A DNA stretch of 47,970 nucleotides. Origin: Phaeoceros laevis (Eukaryota; Anthocerotophyta; Anthocerotopsida; Notothyladales). The first letter of the stretch is position 1. Each line of letters starts with the position of its first letter. The notes below the pieces were generated by a model. That model was not told where the DNA came from and did not search any database. It saw only the letters and a program-made list of their open reading frames with translations. The stretch covers positions 473,861-521,830 of the forward strand of contig JBNGIQ010009481.1 in the NCBI GenBank assembly GCA_049999765.1, given 5' to 3'. This document shows, piece after piece, positions 12,957 to 25,200 of the stretch. Made by a program: the position numbers and the translations under genes.

Positions 12957-15900
12957 ATTGAGGAGTGAAAGAGACCAACTTAAGTTGGCCCTGGTGTTGA
13001 AGAAGAGTGTCCCGGAGATATGGTGGAATCGTCGGCTTAATGGTCTTGGGGAGTGTTGATTTGGAAGCCGGCAAGTATGAGGGACAAGTCTGTCAGCGAG
13101 ACGCGACATGCCTGTACTTGTATTCGTCATTATTGGGGATCCGCATTCTACAAGAAAGTAGATACTGATGTTCCTGTAATTGTACATTATTGAAGAGATG
13201 ATCCGGCCCGACATTCGTGCCTGTGGACTTGCCTGCCATACCTCTCGTCTTTGCAAGTGTCATTAACCATGAAGACTGTGTCAAGAGTGCACTGAGTCCC
13301 ACTCAGGCAATTTTGCTGTTGATTGGAAACTGAGTTGGGCTGAACTTTGCACTTCCTGGACAAGGGCCGGGCTCCTCGGTTCGAAAAACTAGACCGAAGG
13401 TGGCAGGTGGCCATGGAGAAGGTCGCTGTGTCCGTCCCTTCTGCCGTTCCGCAAGAGCAAGGCGATCTAGTAAAGGGGGGAAGGCCACACCGGTCGGCCC
13501 GACAGCTGCTTCAGGCGGCCCCGGCACGTCCAGCACAATCTGGTACCGCTTCTCCAGGTACTGTTGTATTCCCTGATTTCACAGATCCGGCGCTCCGTCA
13601 TATTGTCCGTGGTCACCGTCCTGCCGTCGATGGACTGCACTTGCACAAAGCCGCGTACGATGGGCGTTGCGATGCTCCCCACGGCTGTCTATCCACCGCT
13701 TGCGCACGCCGCGCACCATGGGGTGCGGCACTGCGGGCAAGTGCCCATAGATAGCCCCTGTGGGATTGTCCGCTGAATTGTAGCAAATGGAGCGTCAGGC
13801 TAGGAAGAATGTGAGGCACAGCTTCCCACTGCTGGTTGGTAGAGGAGTCGGATCCATGTGATCAACTCTGTCTAAACAATGTCGAATATGCAGCGGCTCA
13901 AGCAGATGTGCAGGTGGAGTCAGCCTGTGGAATTATTGGAGATTGATCTGCTTGACTCGTGTTTGAGATCCTGTTCAGAGAGCTCGGAATAATTTGACAC
14001 AGATCTCCAAGTTATCCAAGGACATCTGCCGGCACGTTGCACATATCTCCTTTCCTGCTTAACTAGTAGTACTGCCATAACAGCCATACCCATTTACCTG
14101 GAGGGTCCAATCTGGTGCTCTTTTTGTACCTTCCGCTGTATCATGGACTTGATGGCGTTAGCCCTACCTCATCTCGTTTAGAGGTGCTTATAGCCCCTTT
14201 CTTTGCTCGCAACAAAGCACACCAAGCCTCGGAGCTCTCGGAAAAGCCGCCCTCAACTCTCCAGCTATGCCATTCATGCCTTGCAACTAGCAGCACCTAG
14301 CCCTTAGCACAACATTGAACACTTTGGTGCTTGGGAAAGGACAAACTCCATCCCACCTTGAAGATTTTGAAGAGAAATTCGGGCTTTAGTGCAAATGAGT
14401 CTGTCCACATTTCCCTGTTTCACAAGATAACATGGTTGTGATCTAACCAAGTTCACCGTCGCAGCTTCCACCCTTCATACAACCCCTTCATCCAACAGAA
14501 AATTTACCAAAGCAGACCATTTTGATAGTTATGTCGCTCCATTCTTTTGTGTCTTGCTTCAACCACAAGAGAGTTCAATGAAGAAAAAGGAAGAAAACAT
14601 GGAAGGATGAGAAGAACTAGCCAAGGTGATACGGTTCTTTCGCTCCATACTTGTCCCACCATTCACCATTCGAACTCTTGCACCTAGGCCCTTGTGGTTA
14701 GCATTTATGCCTGGCTCTTTGGCCTCTATAAGACTCAAAAAATCGTTGAGTGCTACACCCTCCACCTTAGTAGTCTAGTATAATTGCTTTTTCAATTGTC
14801 CACTCATTGACATGTTGAATACCATTACTAGTTTGTAGCTGCTCAACACCCAAGGTATCTCGTATGTACAGCACGAATTGTAAACCTTGCCACCTAAACG
14901 AACTATTTCACTCAATTACCTACCCAAAACGCTTACTGCCATCCCGGATGTCCGGGACCATGTCCCTAAAAATGACCAATTTTTCCATTAAAAAATTTAT
15001 TTTTTGAAGTTGTACGTCATACTTTGGATAGTCAAAACAGCCCCTACAGTGCTACCAAGTATCAAAATGACCACCGTTTTACGGTGCATCTTTTCATATA
15101 AGGCACATCAACCAATACCTAACGCCTCCACTACAAGGATGTGAATGTGGGGTTTGGTAGATTTTTTAAGCGGTTTTGCAGTTGAAAAAATTTATCATTT
15201 CAAAAGCAAAGTGGGAAATATGTTACAAGACAAGGTCCATATGTATTGTCATAACAAGATCTCTGAGTAAATTAATATAAAAATGCAATATTTGGTAATT
15301 AACGACGGATGTACACCTATATTAACATAAAGTTGAAATTCGTTTAGGTTTACATTATCAAGACACGCATGAACAAGTGGACTTCAGTCAAAATGAACCT
15401 TATTTAAAATGAACTTTCAATCATGGATGATGATATGAACTCAAATAATATTTTAGCTTTCACCAAGAAGAACTTAATGCATATAAGGTGGACGATCTGC
15501 TCCCCGGGCTTGAACAAGATAAACCTAAGATACTCAATTACGACCTTTGGGGCAGGGGTTTACTTTGGGAACTGACGGAAAATTACCTTTCTGATGAAAG
15601 TGATATGCAAAACTATGTAGGGTGGTTCATACACAAGACATGAGTTTGAGGCTTTTTGCAGGCTCGTGTCTCTGTTATACACACCAAATTGTGTAAGGTG
15701 CGTCAATTATACGGTATTTGCGAGCAAAACTAATTTCGATTTCATGCATATTCTAGCAACTAGTTGTTTTGCCGCAAACGTGCAAGCTTAAGCTCCGGGT
15801 ACCAGATATCCAGTACTCAGGTCAGCATTTATGCTTTAAAAAGTGTTTTTGTAAACCCTAACCCTACTCAATCCATATTGCTATTTTATAAGCCTTGCTT

Positions 15901-16530
15901 TTCGGTGGGGTGAAATAGCAAGGGATGTCATAAAATGCACGTTTTAGCGTTTTCAAATGGCACAGTTGTCAAAAAAATGTGTACAAATTCAAAAAACACG
16001 AAAAATTACCATTTTAGAGGTAAATTTCAGGCCCAAACAGGAGAACACCAGAGTTAGGTCCATTTAGCGAAAAATACCCCGCAACATCGAAGACCATGTT
16101 CAAGTTAAGAAATTGATGCATGTAGCTGAGGTAGAACTTATCCTCCACCTCTGTAGTACCTAAGTAGCTCTCCACATTGTACAACCTTGTGTTCATCTTC
16201 TTAGGACCCATAGCACCCCATACTTGTGAGGAAGAGGAAGTCTCACATGCACTTCCTTTTGGGTCGAAAACAATGGTTTGTTATTGACATGGGATTTCCT
16301 TGCTACCTTAAAGTTGGAGTGCTTCCCATCGGTGTACTCACCCTCAAAATCCTTCCCCCATCTATTAGCAGTGTCTTCTAGCTTGGAATTCTGTAAGTAC
16401 GGAAAATTATATCCTAAGAGCAGAATTTTCAGACCCTAGAGCCCTAGGACTAGGATTCCCAAGCCACATGGATGCAGGAACTTGACTATGCTATGCTGTG
16501 AATGGGCTCTTTGATTCTCACACTCATACT
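12957..16530. other. Long gene-poor stretch
   Basis: After the kinase stop the first 300 bases are probably its 3' untranslated region. A GC-rich patch at 13340-13760 has coding-like frames on the minus strand (see findings). From about 14.0 to 16.5 kb the DNA turns AT-rich with only short frames and no recognisable domain, terminal repeat or RNA gene. Confidence 0.4.
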
Positions 16531-16533
16531 TTA

Positions 16534-16850
16534 GATGTGATTGGTTCACATTCAATGTGACACCAAAGAGTCTGACACTCATTCTTTGGATGTGATTGGT
16601 TCACATTCAATGTGACACCAAAGAGTCTGACGCTCATCCTTTGGATGTGATGGGTTCACATTCAATGTGACACCAAAGAGTCTGAGACCCATCCTTTGGA
16701 NNNNNNNNNNGAGTCTGAGACCCATCCTTTGGATGTGATTAGTTCACATTCAATGTGGCACCAAAGAGTCTCAGACTCAATGACATCCTTTGGATGTGAT
16801 TGGTTTACATTCAAAGTGACACCAAAGAGTCTGATTGTATAACAATCTCT
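16534..16850. repeat. 55-bp minisatellite
   Basis: A unit of 55 bases starting GATGTGATTGGTTCACATTC recurs at 16534, 16589, 16644 and 16699, then after a gap at 16732 and, with a 6-base expansion, at 16793. Each unit contains CACATTCAATGTG, a 13-base near-palindrome, and ACACCAAAGAGTCTGA. Decayed copies continue near 16908-16965. Units differ by a few bases. No function is apparent. Confidence 0.9.
16701..16710. other. Assembly gap (10 N) inside the minisatellite
   Basis: The 23 bases just left of the N run (GAGTCTGAGACCC followed by ATCCTTTGGA) recur exactly just right of it. This is what two overlapping contig ends left unmerged would give, so the copy number here is unreliable. Confidence 0.9.
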
Positions 16851-17141
16851 AGAAACTCTATTGTGCTCTTGATGACCTGCCTGGTTTCCACTCTCAATCT
16901 TGGGCAAGTGGTTGGTTTACATTCATTATGACATCAAAGTGTTTGATTCTTTGCCAATCTTTAGAGCTTTCGCCTTGCCCTTCGACTCTGGATATGAGAT
17001 TGCAACTACAATCCATTGATGGATCTTGAACATGGTTCTACCAATTGACTGTTGGGCTGGTTCTTGCCCTAGCGGCAAGAACTTCAATAACCTCAGTGCT
17101 TGACAGCTCTCCCCTATAACTACCTGGCTCTCATTCAGATA

Positions 17142-17200
17142 TAGCCCGTCAGGCTAATGAGACATAGTCCGTCAGGCTAATGAGACATAGTCCGTCACGC
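17142..17200. repeat. 23-bp tandem repeat
   Basis: The unit TAGTCCGTCAGGCTAATGAGACA is present about two and a half times in a row with single-base changes (AGCCCGTC, AGTCCGTC, AGTCCGTCACG). No coding role is seen. Confidence 0.75.
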
Positions 17201-18513
17201 TTTAAGAGCACCGCATCTATGTACAGTGCTCCTAAGAATCGCATCACTTGGCCAAATAAATGAGCGTTACTAGCATTGTGACACCTTGGTTTGTCCTCAC
17301 AAGAAGTAATCCTACAACTTAGCTCATGAACCCCTGACTGCGTTTTGCAATGTCGATCTCTCACGGGATTCTACTACTATAGAACTACGGCACCAGAGTT
17401 CTCATATGCAAGGCTGCTGCCTCTAAGAACGGAGGAGCCTTGGCCACATACAGCAATTCAAGTAGGCCTGCAAGGACTCACAATTTCCTCCTAGCAACAA
17501 TTCTAACAACACAAAGGTTGTGGGCAAGGATTCCTCATATGAGCCTTCTTAAAACCTCTAGCCTGCCATTTTACACCAACTAATCTTTAAATACTCAATC
17601 ACATGCAACCTATGAAATTTCACATAGGGCAACCTATGAAATTTCAGATAAGGCTACCTACCCTCCCAACTACCATTGAGCATTGAGAATCTCGAGGGTG
17701 GCATCAACGTTGTCTTTGATTTACAGCTTAATTAGCGCTTTATTAAGCACTTTTGGGCCGCAGCCGCACATCAAGGTAAGCATACCAAGCATCGGAGAAC
17801 TCTAGGAATCTCGCAAGGACAGTATTTTACATTCCGTATCCATTTTCTAGAATGCGACATGGTCTAATAATACACCCAAACCTTCCGTTTGAGCAACTCG
17901 TGCACATCAAGTGATTACTAAAAGTGGAGCGCCACGAAACTGCGCTACGTGCCTATAGCCTACAGCCTGAGATATTTTGCAGCTCTCACGACGTTACCGA
18001 GCCCACGCCACGCCTGCATAGTTTGACTACGGCAACAGCCGCCCGGTCTTGCGCTCCACCGGATCCCAAGTGAGGGAAGCCGCGAATTCAGGTCCTGCTA
18101 GTCTTGCTGCTTCTTACTCGGTGAAACAAACACGAGAGCATGACGAGTCGTCCACACCTCAAGAGTTGCCCGAATTGTCCTCCGGAGGACGTTTCCCCGC
18201 ACACCGTTGCTCTGTAACCAGCTGCATAGTGGGTCGACGTTCTATGGAAGAAAAGGTGTCCGGTTAGCGCACTGCAGTTCTCTCTTTCTCCGCCTCTCAG
18301 TTTGTGCCTGGAGTGCGGGATACCTGGGAAGATCTTGAGCTGCACGGATCTGTCCATGTGCTGCTTCGTGTGGTGGTTTTGCCAGCCAAGCAATTTGCAT
18401 CTCACCTCGGCACTCCGGACTGTCCTTCCCGATAGCGCCGCCATCGATTTGCGAGAGTCTGGGTGACAGAAGAAGCCGGCGTGTGAAAGTAGCAAGGGGG
18501 ATTCACAGTGTTC
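17201..18513. other. Gene-free stretch upstream of plastid protein gene
   Basis: No domain-bearing frame is seen. A short tandem duplication, CAACCTATGAAATTTCA, occurs twice near 17608-17645. The part from about 18000 on is GC-richer and is probably promoter and leader of the gene starting at 18514. Confidence 0.35.
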
Positions 18514-19414
18514 ATGGCGGCAATTCTATCCCAGCCGAGGGACATGGGGACACTAGGCTTGCTCCTCAGCAGTAACAGCAGCTTATGCACAGGCGGCGCT
18601 CCGCACTTTGACGAGTTTGTGGGACTGGTTGCTCATCGCAATTTGAGAGGGCCGAATTTGGCGAGGATGGCTGGCCAACCATGCTCCTCTTCCAGCTGCG
18701 TGGGTCAGGACGTAGGACAAATAAGATGCTCTTTAGATGATTACTCCTCTTTGAACAAAGATGGACCTAAAGAGCCCACGCTACCCAAATTCAACCGACT
18801 TCCTTACAACAGCACGGCAATTGCTAAAGCCATAGAAGTAACAGATGAGGATGCGAGTCTACAAACATCGAGTGGTGGTCAAAGGAGGAGGAGGCGGGGT
18901 AGACCATACCAGAAGGCTACTCCAGCTGAAGTAAGTTTCTGTACATTTAGGGTACTGGACAGACTAGGCTTGGCTCTGGATACTTCCTACAGGCTGATCT
19001 CTGTTGCTTCTGTGCCTCAGACAACGTAGGCTAATTGCCGTTTGCTGGTGGACGTCAGACCATTGCAGGATCCGTCATAGGAGCAGTTTGTGCTGTAGGC
19101 ACGTTCAATGTGACGTTGCAGGCCTACGACTACCTTGTGATAAACCCACCGGCGCCAGACTTGCCTTATGGTCTCACAGTCGAAGTGAACCAGCTCTTCC
19201 TCACTGCGGTAAGCTTACCCACCTGGAGAAAACCTACCTTGCAACCTCCCAGCTGTAGCAGGTTGAACTTGTGGCAGTGACAAATGTGGTTTTTTGGTGG
19301 CAGGTTACAGGCTTCGGTGGACTAGCAGTGAGCATGTTTGGCGTTAGCAGCTTTGGGCTCCTTCTACTCTCGATCAAGCTGCTGAAGGCTCCACCTGCGC
19401 CACCCAAGTCCTAG
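18514..19414 (+). CDS. Probable plastid-targeted small membrane protein, unknown function
   Basis: Exon 1 is 18514-18930, ending PAE before GTAAGT. Exon 3 is 19304-19414, beginning VTGFGGLAVSMFGVSS and ending APPAPPKS with a TAG stop. Exon 2 ends at 19208 (LFLTA before GTAAGC). Its acceptor is uncertain: TCAG at 19055-19058 preserves phase and gives TIAGSVIGAVCAVGTFNV, yet the residues just before it (LPFAGGRQ) also look coding but sit directly after an in-frame TAA. With the 19059 start the protein is 225 aa. The N-terminus is Ser-rich and low in acids for about 60 residues, as in chloroplast transit peptides, then comes a basic stretch (GGQRRRRRGRPYQKATPAE). Two hydrophobic segments follow (SVIGAVCAVGTFNVTL; FGVSSFGLLLLSIKLL). 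I do not recognise the family; thylakoid or envelope location is inference. Confidence 0.65.
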
Positions 19415-20934
19415 TGCAAGGTTTGCAGCTTACTGGTCAGCTGATCCTTGGCACTTCAAGACTCTTTGTCGGCATGTAGGAAGCAACGAAGCTCCGTATA
19501 TGTGTAGGCCTTGAACCAAGGCTTTCTTTACAAGGGAGGATTGTTAACTTAAGCATTGCAGGGTGATGAATCATTGCTGTTGGAACTCGCTTGTTTCTTA
19601 AACTAGGGTGGGGTGTTCTACTCTTGGTTTGTACATTATGTAACATCCAGCTGCAATAGAATCAACACAACAGCTTGGTACATATGGAGAAGCGGCATTC
19701 TTTATTGTTCGTCAGGCCTGCTTGGCTTGCATGAGGACAATCTACTATCATAAATGTGTTACCAGTTTGAACACCTACAAAAAGAATTCCTGTACAAGAA
19801 TTTGCTGTGTCAGGTCTCCGTCGCCCTGAGTTGGAAGAGACCAAAGGCTTCCTGGTTTTCTGACCTGCCTCCTTCCCTGGCTGTTCGGAGGTCACACGTA
19901 CATCTCAGCATTAGCCTTCAGAAATTTGTTCGTTTGTGAGGCGGGTTGCCTACGGCGTTCGTTGAGGCGAGAATGACCTACCTTCCGAGCAAGGTGGATC
20001 ATAGCAGATGACGGCGAGCTCAATACAATGCAGCCACTGGTACACTTCGGCGTTGGGATCTACCTCTTCCTCTGCTTCAAAAGTGCAGCAACTGTAGTGA
20101 GTACTTCATGTGCTGGTTTGCAAATCGAATACCTCCAGCTGGGGTGAGGAGTCTTACGGACAGAGGAAACAGTGATCTGAATCTGTCCCCTAAAAGTAGT
20201 GACACGTCCTTGAACCCGAAGCAGCCCTCCAAATTTCACCTGTGCCTAGCAGACATGAAGCCTCAAACTTTCTGCTCCTCAATCAAGCCAGCTGCCTGGA
20301 GCATGAGGTCTCTGGGCCAAAAAGTCCGATCTACAAACCCGGTGGGCCAGGGTAAGCGCCATCTGTGACCGCAATGCCAGATCAGAGCTGGCCTGCCTGC
20401 CGGATTCTTGAACCGGCACGTGGTTCGTCCAGAGCACGCACTCCACACAACCACTTCCATCATCCACTACACAAAGCAGCTCAAACTGACGTCTATTAGA
20501 CTGGGTGTATCCCCAAAAAAAGCTCAATGAGCCAGGAAACTAGGCGGTGGGTGGAAGCTTCGGAGCCTACATATGAAGCGCACATACCGCTCTCGTCGAT
20601 CCAAGCTCACGACCAGCCCTACCACCTCGACCTTGCGAACGAGCCTCCCTTTCCGAAGGAAACTACCTACCGAAGAGACCACAGATCAGACAACACAACC
20701 AGCGGAAGCATTGCAGTTCGGCAAGAAGGGAGCCGCAAGGTCACGGACCTGGATGATCTGGCGCAGCCTGCAAAGACAGGAAATCTGCTGCCAAGAGACA
20801 CACATGAAAGGCACTCAAATTTGTCGTAGCGGCCATTGCTGCCGAAGCTGTGAAGTTGGTACAGTGGAACTACAATACAAGCGAGACCTAAAAGATGATG
20901 GTGGCGGTAAAGGTTCAATGAGCTGTTCCGTTAT
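19415..20934. other. Gene-free stretch between convergent genes
   Basis: This lies between the plus-strand plastid protein gene and the minus-strand USP-like gene and should hold both 3' untranslated regions. Short frames are present on both strands without domains or paired splice sites. Confidence 0.4.
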
Positions 20935-22207
20935 TCATTCCGAGTCGCTGCTCACACGAGGAGAAACACCGGGGTCTGAAGGGCCAGGGGATCCCAGAGG
21001 GTGGCGGCGGGTGTCAAGCCCTTCGGAATGCTCGAAGTGGTAATCCTCGAATCGGATGGGAGCGGTGGTGTATTGCCGTTTCACGTATTTTCCGCCGTAC
21101 AGCGGGTCTGTGAGACTGGGCTGTTGCGCCATCCGAAGAAACTGGCCCATGTTGGTTTTCTTGTTCATGAGCACCACCCCAGAGGAGCATTTCTGGATGC
21201 AGTAGCGTGAGGGTCCTTCCAGATGCTTGTCTAGGATGACCCAGGTGGCATGGAGTTGCAGCACCTCCTTGGCCACCACGTTCCGCAATGGGTGCCCCGC
21301 CGTTATCCGAACCTCCAGGTTGAGCTACAGGAGGCACAAAAAGAACGGAGATTGGTCAGAACAGGCAACGCTGCAGGTGGAGTAGTCTTGGCTTTGCTGA
21401 GCACCTGGAAGTGAGGTCTGAGATGTAGCACGTACCCCTTTCTTCTGGCAGTAGAGTCGCCTGGCTAGGAGCTTTTTCTGGTAATCCAGCAGGCGTTGCG
21501 CAATTTCGTGCTCCAGAACGCGGGGATTCAGGCCGCTGAAGCCGTTGAGGTCGGCAAGCACTTCTATGCCCAGAGGACTCCTGATTTTGGTGATAACACC
21601 CAGCACCACCAGGGTGTCACCGGGCCACAGGTCCATTTGCAGCAGACCCCAGTCCACGGCCTCAAAGGTGAGCTTCCTGGTGGCGTCGAAGGCGGCCACC
21701 ACGGTGTGGGATGCCGAGTCTGGCCTGTGGGAGATCAAAACGCTCGACATGGTCTGGACGGCATTCTTGGAGGAGCTGTTGCTGCTGGTGCTGGGAGGGT
21801 TGGCCCTTAGCCGCGACAACAGAGAGCGCATGGAGAAGCGAGATGGCGAGGAAGTTGTGCTTGCCGACTGCACAGCCCGTCGTGGTAGTGGCTTGACTGT
21901 GGCCGCAGGCTCAATCTCGCACTTCTCGGGGAAGAATTTGATGAGGTCGTCGTCGTCGATACTGGGGAAGCTGTAGGCGTCTGAGACATTGTCTGCACCA
22001 CACAGGAGATTGCACAACGTGAACAAGAATGCAGGAAGGTAACAAGCAGGGTTGAAATACTCCAGCAACTGCTAAGCCAGACAGGTGCTCTTTCAGGTCA
22101 CCTAGTAGGATCTGTGATGAGCCATTGCCCCATGAGACCTCAGTCGGTGCGTCGATACTGCCGGAGTCCCTGATGAAGATTTGAAGCAAGTGTTCTTGAA
22201 ATTGCAC
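20935..22207 (-). CDS. USP-like (adenine nucleotide alpha-hydrolase fold) protein, copy A
   Basis: Two exons are firm: 21992-21436 and 21324-20935, joined in phase 0 after QKKG (donor GTACGT). An upstream exon 22207-22102 (VQFQEHLLQIFIRDSG.., ending SSQILL) fits phase 1 with the exon at 21992 but is tentative; the start codon was not found. The core reads VVAAFDATRKLTFEAVDWGLL, PGDTLVVLGVITKI, then VLEHEIAQRLLDYQKK, LNLEVRITAGHPLRNVV and LQLHATWVILDKHL. This is the universal-stress-protein-like domain found at the N-terminus of many plant receptor-like kinases and in stand-alone proteins; no kinase domain follows. An acidic lead-in (YSFPSIDDDDLIKFFPEK) and a Ser-rich linker precede it. A paralogue with the same intron lies at 26621-27833. 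Function unknown; nucleotide binding would be an inference. Confidence 0.75.
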
Positions 22208-22289
22208 CTAAGGAGGTAACCTCTTAAAAGTTCTTAGCTTCCTGCAAGGCAAACATTTCCCAACCTACCTGTTTGAAGAAACTGAAGCT

Positions 22290-25200
22290 TCATAGTTCTG
22301 CATAGCACGATTGTAATCTTCGTTGATTTCCTCCCTGGCAGGCATAACTTCAGCTGTCGGTGGCTCGCGAGTAACAAAATTGCGGTTCAGATGGCCAGGG
22401 GTATGGGAAAACACACCATACCTGTCAACTAGAACAGTAACCTCCCGAGGTGGACTGCCCCTTGGGCTGGAGTCTGAAGCGCTGCTCCTAGCACTGTCAT
22501 TGACAGGAGGTCATACCCAACATGAGCAGAATGAGCCTAGAACTCCAGTGCAAACTCAAACCTTCCAAGGAGTATTAAACTCGTTAATAGTTCTGGACAG
22601 GTAGCCTTACTTCCCACACAGTCTACTGTAAACATACATCTCTGCCCAATCTGCAGCAGAGTTCTGGATATGAGAAACTTAGAAGTGCTTACCTCATGTC
22701 AAGGAGGGCGCCACTCACGTTGGGATCGATGGTAGCATTTTCCTTGGAATCCAAGTTATTCCTGACGATGACAAAGACAAAATGCATGATAAAGTTCCCC
22801 GGGAATAGCTTTTTTAGTCACACGTCTGGTGCTGTTCAGAAATTGACCAGTACGTAATACAGGTACTAACCAGGACAGGTGCGCGGAGTGCATTTCAGTT
22901 GAATCACTGGAGTCTGCTGTAGAATCTTCTTCTCCCTTGAGGATGTCGACTATGGCTGTGGTTTTCATGTACAGGGGCACCTGGCAGGATATGTCTTCAG
23001 GATTCCTGGATCTGCTCCACGATGGGGTCAGTCATCTTCTATGCATACCCATAAACACAACAAGCATCAGTTCTGCTGTTGTCAGACTACCTTTTAGAAT
23101 CGAATGGTGCATCATGCATCACTGCATCATGGCTGTCGACTTCCGGTGTTGCAGGGGCAGCGATATCTGCCCATATTTTTGTGCAGTAGGTTTTAAGATA
23201 CATGATGGTCCTATAGAGAACGTTTTGAACAGGTTATGACCTGTTGCAGCCAACTCAAGAGTGATGCAATTTGAAGTATCTGCAATCCATACCCTTCTGG
23301 TAGCAGCTGGACAAAGAACCAGGTGGCCATCCACACTGCTGGAACATTCAGAAAAATGTTCACTAAAAGACTTGAGAAATTCCCAACAAGGAGAGCCAGG
23401 ATGAGAATAAGCCAACCAAAGCGAGGGGACAGCAATTCCAATAAACCTGCAAGCAATCCAGTACATCATGTACAAAACCTCTGGAATGAGACTGAATTTC
23501 CAGGTGCATAACGTGGTATCTGTTCAAAGTTTGGCACCTCTCAAAGCAAGTGTGAGGGGTTGTTCCAGCTCAAGCAACCTGCTCTCGGTTCTAACCAGGA
23601 TTGGTTTCTCATCTTCAACAAGTTCCTTGACGGCATGTATAATCAGTATGTGTGCTCTGTGAAGACCATCGCATTCTTTTGGCAATGTTGCTACTAGCAC
23701 CTCAGATTCCCTAGCAAGCTGAACATGTAGCCAGCTGATCACATTTTCTCCCCAGAAGTCCTCGAGGATACTCAATGTCAAAACCGACAACTGCTGGAAC
23801 TTGAAACTGGATAGGCAAAGGCGATGCAATAACTTCAAGCAGGAAGAGTGTAACGTGGCTTTCAGGAGCACATGCGGTGGTTAATTACCTCTTCCCTCGG
23901 CCAAAACACCGTTAATGGTACAGTCTTGTTGTTGGCAACAGCAGTTATGTCAGCTCCTTCGAGGTGCTTGCCTTGAATCGACAGAGTTCCTGACCAGCAC
24001 ACACTGGTAAGTTCTCGGCAGAGCCACACACTTTCACGTTTGATGCTGCACCTAAGCAGAATTGTGACGAATTGTATACTTTGGGCCATTTGTGACACTT
24101 GGTGGATCTCAGGAATATTATGGCCATCCTCAAATTTCAGAAGCCTGAGCTGTTCGCCTGCCCTTGACAGACAACGTAGGAAAGGCTCAGAATAGTTGAC
24201 GAAGAATCGATCAGGACTATCAATTTAGCCGCTGCTACTGTTGCAACAAGAGTCTTTTGAGTAGGCCTACCACAGCTTACCGGCCTTATAGAAAACTCCC
24301 CAACTTCCGACTTGAAGAGTGCTCGTCTTCTCTATCCCGATTGCTCTCCAGAGCAGTCTGGTGAGCTTTGCAAAGACTCCTTTCTGTACACTGACCGTGG
24401 TCCCAAGGACCGTACCAGAGCTGGGTACTATCTGTATTTCATCTTCGTAACCGTCCTCCTTCATGTCCTGGATGAAGAGCTTCCCACGGTCCTGCTGTAA
24501 GTTCTCTCCGAAATCCAGAAAGATGCGCACTTTCATTTCTACAAACGATCTCCTACTCCCATTCTCATTTTGCAAGGATTGAGAGTTCTCCATGAACTCC
24601 TCTTCATGTACAGCTGCTGATGAATTGTTGATGTCGATGTCCTGGCCAGGAGGAGCTTCAACGCCAGCTACCTGTCCTCTGATGCTAGGCTTCCGATTTT
24701 TGCTGGCAACAGAGTTTGTCAAATCCGAGTTCATGTCAGACAACCAGCTGTTCAGGGCTGCATTCAGTGGGTTTTCCCGGGAGAGGTTGTCACTCCCTTG
24801 GGCGCCCGTATCAACCTCCGCTTCGCTGGATTTTGAAAACATCCTAAGGCACGTCCATGCAATGGTTGCCACCACCACATGAGCTGAAATGCTGGAGTCC
24901 GCCATTATCCCCCTGGGACTGTTCCAACCGCAATGCAAGATTCCAATTTCTACCGGGCAGGAAAGGTTGCAGCGCCTGCAAATTCCACCTCCAGAGATCT
25001 GAGCTTCCGACTACTGGCATCCAGCAGTAGCTCCCAAGACCTATGATGCATGTCACATCTGCATCCCACGTTGTGGATTGGGTGTGCATCCGTCGTCTCC
25101 ATCGTGTAGTAAGTTCAGCTAGCAACTGACAAGCAGTTCTACATAAAATGTCCAGCATTAGTGGCCAGCCTAGCTATCTAGAAAGTGCTCACCCCAGGGG

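Noticed and set aside
17142-17200. CTAATGAGAC and GTC near each other resemble hammerhead ribozyme core pieces
   Set aside because: The core should read CTGANGA and GAAA; here it is CTAATGAGAC without the GAAA box or stems.
21496-21976. Plus-strand frames opposite the USP-like gene
   Set aside because: Antisense shadows of a GC-rich exon whose minus-strand product is recognised.
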